NCBI RefSeq assembly: GCF_014650775.1
Contig: NZ_BMVP01000004.1
Coordinates: 1-64,000, forward strand
DNA: 64,000 bases
Direction: 5' to 3'
From: Streptomyces cirratus
GTDB lineage: Bacteria; Actinomycetota; Actinomycetes; Streptomycetales; Streptomycetaceae
This document shows, piece after piece, positions 58,632-64,000 of the stretch (its first letter is position 1; each line of letters opens with the position of its first letter). A program made the position numbers and the translations under genes. The notes beneath the pieces were generated by a model. That model did not search any database and was not told the origin of the DNA. It saw only the letters and a list, made by a program, of their open reading frames with translations.

Positions 58632-61022
58632 TCAGCGCCGCGGCCGGAGGGCGAGCACCGGGCCCGGTCGCGCGGTGGGGCCCTGGAGGTCCACGGGGTA
58701 GAGCCGGCCGGCGGAATGCGCGTCCGTCTGGTCCTCGTAGTGGGGGGACAGGGGATGCCCGGAGCTGCCGTGCCTGAGGACGTCCCGGAGCTCGGGGCCG
58801 GGTACGGCCAACTCGGCCACAAAGCGCCAGGGGGCGCCCTCCACGACGGCCCCCTGCCGGTCCGGGGTCATGAGGCAGACCGAATGACCGCTTCCGCCCA
58901 CGGGCGTGGTCCTGCCGCCGAAGAGGGCGGCCAGTGCCGGTACCGCCTTCGCCAGGGGGTGCCGGTCCGCCAGCACGTGGACGTGCTCGTACCGCCAGAG
59001 ACCGGGTTGCGTGCCGTGCGCCTGTGCGATCCGGCCGGCCGCCTCGAGCAGCGCGCGGGACACGACGGCCGGAAGGGGTTCTCGGTCCCCGAGCCGCTTC
59101 CTGGCCCCACCGTCCAGAATGAGGTGGTCGACCTGGAGGGAGATGTCGGGCATCCGGCCGGCCAGATCGGCGCCGAGTCTGCTGGTCACCCAGTGTTCCG
59201 CCAGGATTTGCGTCAGGCGGAAGAACACCAGGGGTGCTGCCTGCTCTGCCGAATCGAAGCCGTCCCAGCCCTTCAGCAGTTCGTGACAGGTCCTGGCGAG
59301 CGGGTCCTCGGGAGGCTGACGGTCCAGCGCTTCCAGCAGGGTCGGCAGGACACGGCGTGCGCGGCCGTTGGCGGTGTCGCCCTGCCATCGGGCGCAGTCG
59401 TCCGCGGTCACCCGGCCCGCACCGAGTATCAGTTCCTCGATGCGCTCCGCCCGGTAGGGGGCGACCCAGTCGATACCGACCTGGGTGGGAACGTGGTCCG
59501 GGACGAGCTTGTGGTTGGCGGAGACGATGTACCCCTCCTGCGGGTTGACCGTTTCCGGCAGTTCATCGAATTCCAGGAACCGCTCCCAGGACCGGGCGAC
59601 TTCGCGGAACGCCGCCGGTGCGAGGCCGCTGCCCGGCCGGCGTGCGGGAACCAGTCCCGCCGTCTTGAGAGCGATGTCTCCGTCCCGGCAGGCCACGATG
59701 AGGTTGAGCACCGGGACTCCGAAGCCGCGCAGCGCTTCGCGGAACTCCTCGTAGCTGCGCGCGCGCCACATCAGCTGGCAGCCCTCGATCTCCGTCGAGG
59801 GGGTGAGGCCGCTCCAGAAGAGCCCGTACCTTTCGGCGTCATCCGTGGCCGGCGAGTCCATCTCCACGTGGCGCTCACCGCCCGCCGCCTTGACGACCAC
59901 GTCCGCTCCCCCGCGGACGGTGATGGTGCTCTCGATCTCCCAGGTGCGCTCGGTGTCGCTCACGGAGTCGAGGGTGCACAGGTCCTGGGTGTCCACGGTG
60001 GAATTGGTGATGCCCCAGGCGAGGTCCCGGTTGGCACCCGCGATCAGACCCGGAAGGCCCGGGACGGTCACTCCGTAGCCGTCCGCGGCGTCTTCCTCGT
60101 GGCCGGACACCTTGAGCCCCATCTGGTACCAGAGGCTGGGCTGGGTGAACAGGATGTGCGGGTCGTTGGCCAGGAGCGGATGCCCCGTGGCGGACCGCTC
60201 CCCGGACACCGCCCAGGCGTTGGAACCGATGGGGTGTTCTCCGCGCAGGAGCCCCTGGAGCCAGTCACGGGACGGGAGTGGGAGGGCGTCGACGTGTTCC
60301 GAGCAGGGGACCGCGTCGTCAGTGGTTCCGGCCCGATCCGCGGCGCCCGGTCCAACGGGGTGCCTGATGGTGACGGCGCCGCCGTCCGGGTACTTCGGGT
60401 GCAGGAACGACGCGGCGTACGAGGGGTGTTCGCGGGTCAGTCCGGCTCTGAACATCTCGTTCTTGATGTTCACCCCGAGGTCGAAGCCCAGGTGTTTGAC
60501 GATCACGAGGGAGTCGACGGGAGCCCAGGGCTCGGGGCGGTAGCGCAGCAGCACGAATTCCACCGGAAGGCCGGCCCGTCGGCGCATCCGCCGTACCGCG
60601 GTGTTCACACCGCGGCTGAACGCTTCGAGGACGGCCCTGTGTTGCGGGCTCAGGAGTTCCTCGGACGCCCTCGCGACCCGTTCGAGCGCCAGTTTCCTGG
60701 CCCGTACGTCGTCGGGCAGTGCCACATCGCCGAAGATCTCTGACAGGGTCCCCTTGGCTCTTCTGCGCAGTACGTCCATCTGCCACAGGCGGTCGGTGGC
60801 CTGGGCGAAACCCGCGGCGAAGTAGAGGTCCTCGTCGTTGTCCGCCTCGACCCAGGGGATGCCGCGGTGGTCCCGGCGGATGGTCGCGCCCGCGACGATG
60901 CCCTCGTGCCTCATTGTGCCGTGGCGCGGCCGGGCCCATCGGCTCGGTGCCGCGAGGAGGCCGAGTGCCTGGTCGCGGAGGACGTCGCGCAGGGAGTCGC
61001 GAAGGGTCTTACGCCTGCTCAT
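58632..61022 (-). CDS. Penicillin acylase-family N-terminal nucleophile hydrolase
   Basis: A 796-residue acylase precursor. ATIRRDHRGIPWVEADNDED and YFAAGFAQATDRLWQMDVLR are the alpha-subunit start. GEHPIGSNAWAVSGERSATG contains the Ser that becomes the N-terminal nucleophile after autocleavage, and HPLLANDPHILFTQPSLWYQ follows. AHSAGRLYPVDLQGPTARP is near the end. No signal peptide is visible: the protein starts MSRRKTLRDSLRDVLRDQAL. Such enzymes hydrolyse amide bonds of acyl chains, for example removing a fatty acyl group from a natural product (PvdQ). Its start overlaps the MFS gene by 14 bases, so it belongs to the NRPS cluster and probably acts on its product or precursor. Confidence 0.92.
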   Translation of the reverse strand: MSRRKTLRDSLRDVLRDQALGLLAAPSRWARPRHGTMRHEGIVAGATIRRDHRGIPWVEADNDEDLYFAAGFAQATDRLWQMDVLRRRAKGTLSEIFGDVALPDDVRARKLALERVARASEELLSPQHRAVLEAFSRGVNTAVRRMRRRAGLPVEFVLLRYRPEPWAPVDSLVIVKHLGFDLGVNIKNEMFRAGLTREHPSYAASFLHPKYPDGGAVTIRHPVGPGAADRAGTTDDAVPCSEHVDALPLPSRDWLQGLLRGEHPIGSNAWAVSGERSATGHPLLANDPHILFTQPSLWYQMGLKVSGHEEDAADGYGVTVPGLPGLIAGANRDLAWGITNSTVDTQDLCTLDSVSDTERTWEIESTITVRGGADVVVKAAGGERHVEMDSPATDDAERYGLFWSGLTPSTEIEGCQLMWRARSYEEFREALRGFGVPVLNLIVACRDGDIALKTAGLVPARRPGSGLAPAAFREVARSWERFLEFDELPETVNPQEGYIVSANHKLVPDHVPTQVGIDWVAPYRAERIEELILGAGRVTADDCARWQGDTANGRARRVLPTLLEALDRQPPEDPLARTCHELLKGWDGFDSAEQAAPLVFFRLTQILAEHWVTSRLGADLAGRMPDISLQVDHLILDGGARKRLGDREPLPAVVSRALLEAAGRIAQAHGTQPGLWRYEHVHVLADRHPLAKAVPALAALFGGRTTPVGGSGHSVCLMTPDRQGAVVEGAPWRFVAELAVPGPELRDVLRHGSSGHPLSPHYEDQTDAHSAGRLYPVDLQGPTARPGPVLALRPRR

Positions 61023-62283
61023 GCGAGACCGTCTCCTTTGCTGTGGTGTGCTCTTCCCGCCGGGTCAGTCCCGGAATGCGCCGGCCCACCACGAGGTAGA
61101 TGAGGACGCTGAACAGGGCGAAGCTGCCGAGGACGAAGAACATGGCCGTTCCGCCGTACCAGGCGAGGATCAGGCCGCCGGCGAACGGGCCGACGAAGCC
61201 GCCGAGCTGCGCGATGGTCTGGGCGCCGAAGTAGCTGCCGCGCCGGTCCTCGGGAGCGATGCGGTCGATGATCGCGAACTCCGCCGGGATGATGAAGGTC
61301 TCTCCGATGGAGAAGACGACCATCGCCACGATGAACTGCCATGCCTCGCCCGACAGTCCGAACCCGGCCATTCCGGCGAACATCAGCAGACCGCCCAGCA
61401 CGATGGACCGCACCGGTTCGAGCTTCTGGGAGATGCGCGAGGCCAGCAGCTGGAAGAGTACGACCGTGACGGCGTTGGTGGTCAGCAGGTAGCTGAGGAT
61501 CTTGACCCCGTCCTCGAAGCCGAGCGAGAGGTGCTGGGCCAGGACGCCGGAGATCTTGCTGTGCACCGCCTCCAGCAGCAGGCCGGCGATGATGAGGCAG
61601 AGCAGCGTCCGGTCCGTCGCGACGGCCCGGAAACTTCCCTTGAGCCCTTCGAGGACCTGGCCGGAGAGCTTGCTCTCATCGGTCGTGTGACGTGTGGGAC
61701 CGGCCGCGTCGGAGGGCCTGAGCAGCATGGTCAAGCCGAGCAGGGCGAAGTAACCGACGTACACCACGGCCGCGATGAGGAACGTCTCGCGGCCGCCGGA
61801 GAGGCCCGTGAAGGCGCCGATCATCGGGCCGGCCGAGAAGCCGATGTTGACGGCCAGGTACTGGTACGAGAACCACTTCACGCGCCGCTCCTGCGGCAGC
61901 AGATCGCTGAGCAGCGCCTTGGCCACGGGCCCGAAGGAACTACTGCTGAGGGAGAGCGTCGCGTTGAAGACGAACACGCTCGCGAGGCTGTGGCTGAAAT
62001 AGAAGCCGACGAAGGACACGACGACACCGACCAGCGACAGCAGGAGCAGTGGTGTGCGCCCGAGGACGTCGGAGACCGAGCCCCCGACGAGCCCCGCGAA
62101 GATCGCGAAGAACACCGACGAGCCGACGACGAAACCGATCGTGCCGGGTTCGAGGCCGAGTTCCCTGCGGAGGAAGACCGCGAGGAAGGGAATGCTGATC
62201 GAGTTGGCGAGCATCATGATGCCGGAACCGGCGACCAGAAGCCGGGCCAGTGGCGGCGGAGCGGTGGTGGTGCCTGTAGTCAT
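61009..62283 (-). CDS. MFS exporter of the NRPS cluster
   Basis: A 424-residue major facilitator protein with twelve helices. IPFLAVFLRRELGLEPGTIG, GLVGGSVSDVLGRTPLLLLS (loop 2-3 D-x-x-G-R), LLPQERRVKWFSYQYLAVNI and GETFIIPAEFAIIDRIAPED are family features of drug-export MFS proteins, probably proton-coupled. Overlaps the NRPS stop by four bases (ATGA) and the acylase start by 14, so it is coupled to both. It most likely exports the peptide product. Confidence 0.93.
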   Translation of the reverse strand: MTTGTTTAPPPLARLLVAGSGIMMLANSISIPFLAVFLRRELGLEPGTIGFVVGSSVFFAIFAGLVGGSVSDVLGRTPLLLLSLVGVVVSFVGFYFSHSLASVFVFNATLSLSSSSFGPVAKALLSDLLPQERRVKWFSYQYLAVNIGFSAGPMIGAFTGLSGGRETFLIAAVVYVGYFALLGLTMLLRPSDAAGPTRHTTDESKLSGQVLEGLKGSFRAVATDRTLLCLIIAGLLLEAVHSKISGVLAQHLSLGFEDGVKILSYLLTTNAVTVVLFQLLASRISQKLEPVRSIVLGGLLMFAGMAGFGLSGEAWQFIVAMVVFSIGETFIIPAEFAIIDRIAPEDRRGSYFGAQTIAQLGGFVGPFAGGLILAWYGGTAMFFVLGSFALFSVLIYLVVGRRIPGLTRREEHTTAKETVSHEQA

Positions 62284-64000
62284 CGTGGGGTCCCCTGCGC
62301 GGCTTCGCTGAGCCGGGCGTCGTGCTGGTGGAAGAAGCGCTGCATGAGCTGCGCGGTGTCGCGGGCGTTCGGATGGCGCAGCATGCTCTCGTGGCCCGCC
62401 GCGACGCTCGCGCAGGACAGTCCGCCGGCCGTGATCCGCTCCCAGCCCTCGCGCGGGCTCTCTGCCGTGCGGCCGCTGTCCTCGGCAGCCTCGATCAGAA
62501 GGACGGGCGGCACGTCGGACGGTACGGCCGGCCAGGTGAGGGCGGACATGCGGACGAACATGTCGAGGGCTTCGTGGAGTTGGCCGCCCAGCAGTGCGAG
62601 GGCGTCCGGACCGAGAAGTTCCGCCACCTTGTCCAGCAGAGCGTCCTCCGGCATGGCCCACAGCGCGGCCGGATCGGCCTGCGACGCGGAGGCGCTCAGG
62701 CCGGGGAACAGGTCCGCCAGCGTGCCGAGGAACGCCTGCAGGCGTTCGGTGCGTGAGGTGGCGAGTTGGCGCTGGACCGCGGCCGGCGTCAGGGCGTCCA
62801 GCACCACCAGGCTCTCCACACGGACGCCGCGGGACCGCAGCGCGTCGGCGACGAAGGGGCTCAGGGCGCCGCCGTAGGAATGGCCGACGAGGTGGATCCT
62901 GCGTCCGGGCGCCGCTTCGTCGATGGTGCGCGCGCATTCCCCCGCCAGGGATTCGATGGACAGGGCGGCGCCTTGGGCCTGCGCGATGTCCCTCGTGGAC
63001 AGGGCGTAGAAGGACCGGTCGCTGAAGTGCGCGGACAGCTGGACGTAGGACGCCCCGAGTCCGAGTACGCCGGGCAGCGCGAACACCGCTGTCGTGCCGG
63101 CGGAATTCTGCCGCAGGGGGAAGAGGCCGCGGACCGTGCCCGTGCCCGTGCCCGTGTCCGTGTCGCCGGCCGCGCCGCGGGGTGCGGCGGTCAGGGCGGA
63201 GACCTCGGTGTCGGGGTGGTCGAGGACGGTTCGCAGCAGCCGGCCGAAGTCCCCGGCCATCTCCTGGACGGTGCTGCCGCGGAAGAGGTCGGTGTTGTAG
63301 CGCCAGCGGAGGGTGAGGCCGCCTTCCGCTTCGAGTACGTCGAGGACCAAGTCGGTCTGTACGTCCTGTTCCGGTGAGTGGACCAGTGTGACCTCCAGTC
63401 CTTCCAGGTCGAGCCGGGCCGCTTCGTTGTTCTGGTAGGCGAACATGATCTGGAACAGGGGTGAGTGCGCGGCGCTGTGCTCGGGCTTGAGCCGCTTGAC
63501 CAGCTGGTCGAAGGGGACGTGCTGGTGCTCCAGGTCGTGGAGGGTCTGGTCCCGGACCTGCCCGAGCAGCTCGCGGAAGGTGAGGTCACCGTCCACGTGG
63601 GTGCGCAGCACGACCGAGTTCACGAACATGCCGATCACCCCTTCCAGCTCGGCGTGGCGCCGGTTCGCCACGGGGCTTCCCACCACGACGTCGGGGGCGC
63701 CGGAGCGGCGGGCGAGGAGCACGGCGAACAGGGTTCGCAGGAGCACGAAAGGTGTGGCGTTCTCGCTGAGGCCGAGCTTGCGCAGCTCCTCGGTGAGCGG
63801 CGTCGGCAGTGGCTCCTCGTGGATGCCACCCGCGTACGTCATGTTGCGGGGGCGCGGCTTGTCGAGCGGCAGCCCGTGCACGAGGGGCAGTCCTTCGAGG
63901 CGCTTCTGCCAGTAGTCGATGTCGTGCTCGGCGGCACCGCTGTCGGCCCACCGGTCCATGCTGTGGGCGTAGTCGGTGTATTCGAAGGCCAGCGGCGCGA
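62280..64000 (-). CDS. Nonribosomal peptide synthetase C-terminus: condensation domain then thioesterase, N-terminus beyond the window
   Basis: The frame is open to the right edge. The visible part begins inside a condensation domain (AFEYTDYAHSMDRWADSG, DYWQKRLEGLPLVHGLPLDK, PFVLLRTLFAVLLARRSG, IGMFVNSVVLRTHVDG, HEHVPFDQLVKRL-like HQHVPFDQLVKRLKPEHSAA). A variable linker with a GTDTGT-like Thr/Gly repeat (TDTGTGTGT) follows, then a type I thioesterase from about residue 290 of the visible part: VFALPGVLGLGASYVQLSAH, HLVGHSYGGALSPFVADALR (nucleophile Ser) and a catalytic His in VAAGHESMLRHPN. No adenylation or carrier domain lies between C and TE. The gene's left end overlaps the MFS start. 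Confidence 0.93.
   Translation of the reverse strand, partial: APLAFEYTDYAHSMDRWADSGAAEHDIDYWQKRLEGLPLVHGLPLDKPRPRNMTYAGGIHEEPLPTPLTEELRKLGLSENATPFVLLRTLFAVLLARRSGAPDVVVGSPVANRRHAELEGVIGMFVNSVVLRTHVDGDLTFRELLGQVRDQTLHDLEHQHVPFDQLVKRLKPEHSAAHSPLFQIMFAYQNNEAARLDLEGLEVTLVHSPEQDVQTDLVLDVLEAEGGLTLRWRYNTDLFRGSTVQEMAGDFGRLLRTVLDHPDTEVSALTAAPRGAAGDTDTGTGTGTVRGLFPLRQNSAGTTAVFALPGVLGLGASYVQLSAHFSDRSFYALSTRDIAQAQGAALSIESLAGECARTIDEAAPGRRIHLVGHSYGGALSPFVADALRSRGVRVESLVVLDALTPAAVQRQLATSRTERLQAFLGTLADLFPGLSASASQADPAALWAMPEDALLDKVAELLGPDALALLGGQLHEALDMFVRMSALTWPAVPSDVPPVLLIEAAEDSGRTAESPREGWERITAGGLSCASVAAGHESMLRHPNARDTAQLMQRFFHQHDARLSEAAQGTPR

Overview
The window looks like a stretch of Streptomyces (or close relative) chromosome. 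GC is very high, codons strongly favour G/C in the third position, GTG and TTG starts are frequent, and ribosome binding sites are GGAGG-like. Many families are typical of streptomycetes: DUF6777, short LuxR-type HTH proteins, SpoIIE/HATPase phosphatases, ALF repeats, ECF41 sigma factors, WYL regulators and YD-repeat wall proteins. It reads as accessory chromosome, with natural-product-type operons, resistance genes, secreted low-complexity proteins and many decayed genes. No rRNA, tRNA or CRISPR array was seen.

Layout. 1-10.7 kb: a truncated DUF6777 membrane protein; a His/Asp/Tyr-rich secreted protein; a signalling group (PAS-GAF-SpoIIE-HATPase phosphatase, small LuxR protein, Ser/Thr kinase, second SpoIIE phosphatase); three glycine-rich secreted proteins; and a remnant in which an oxidoreductase and a divergent MmyB-type regulator have both lost their 5' ends. 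10.7-24 kb: mostly single metabolic genes (DHFR-like, Rpf-like, aldo/keto reductase, VOC, RidA, class A beta-lactamase, APC permease), an acyltransferase split by a TGA codon, an overlapping DedA-PAP2-PAP2 operon, and a BlaI-M56 pair with a palindromic operator. 24.3-29 kb: an ATP-grasp ligase, a PPDK-like protein with permuted domains and an MFS exporter in one likely operon. 29-37.8 kb: acid phosphatase, broken ALF-repeat gene, ECF41 sigma with an FAD oxidoreductase, hydrolase, a 182-bp MITE, an FAD monooxygenase, and a WYL regulator divergent from a VOC gene across a perfect palindrome.

37.8-45.4 kb: a five-gene, four-base-overlap operon with a PaaK-like ligase, MFS transporter, GNAT-related protein, LuxE-type acyl-protein synthetase and a LuxC acyl reductase fused to a PaaK/LuxE-like domain. 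This is probably a pathway that activates a carboxylic acid and reduces it to an aldehyde, and it is my main candidate for an undescribed system. 46-54.7 kb: a lipoprotein hydrolase, a 60-aa protein, and a 2054-aa YD-repeat protein with a unique four-cysteine C-terminal domain, overlapped by a 153-aa gene that is a candidate immunity partner. 54.9-57.5 kb: rifamycin phosphotransferase (rph) with a rifamycin-associated element upstream. 58.6-64 kb: the end of a nonribosomal peptide synthetase cluster, in which a C-TE synthetase terminus, an MFS transporter and a penicillin-acylase-type hydrolase overlap one another.

Functions are assigned by recognising protein motifs by eye. No database search was run, and boundaries of decayed genes are approximate.
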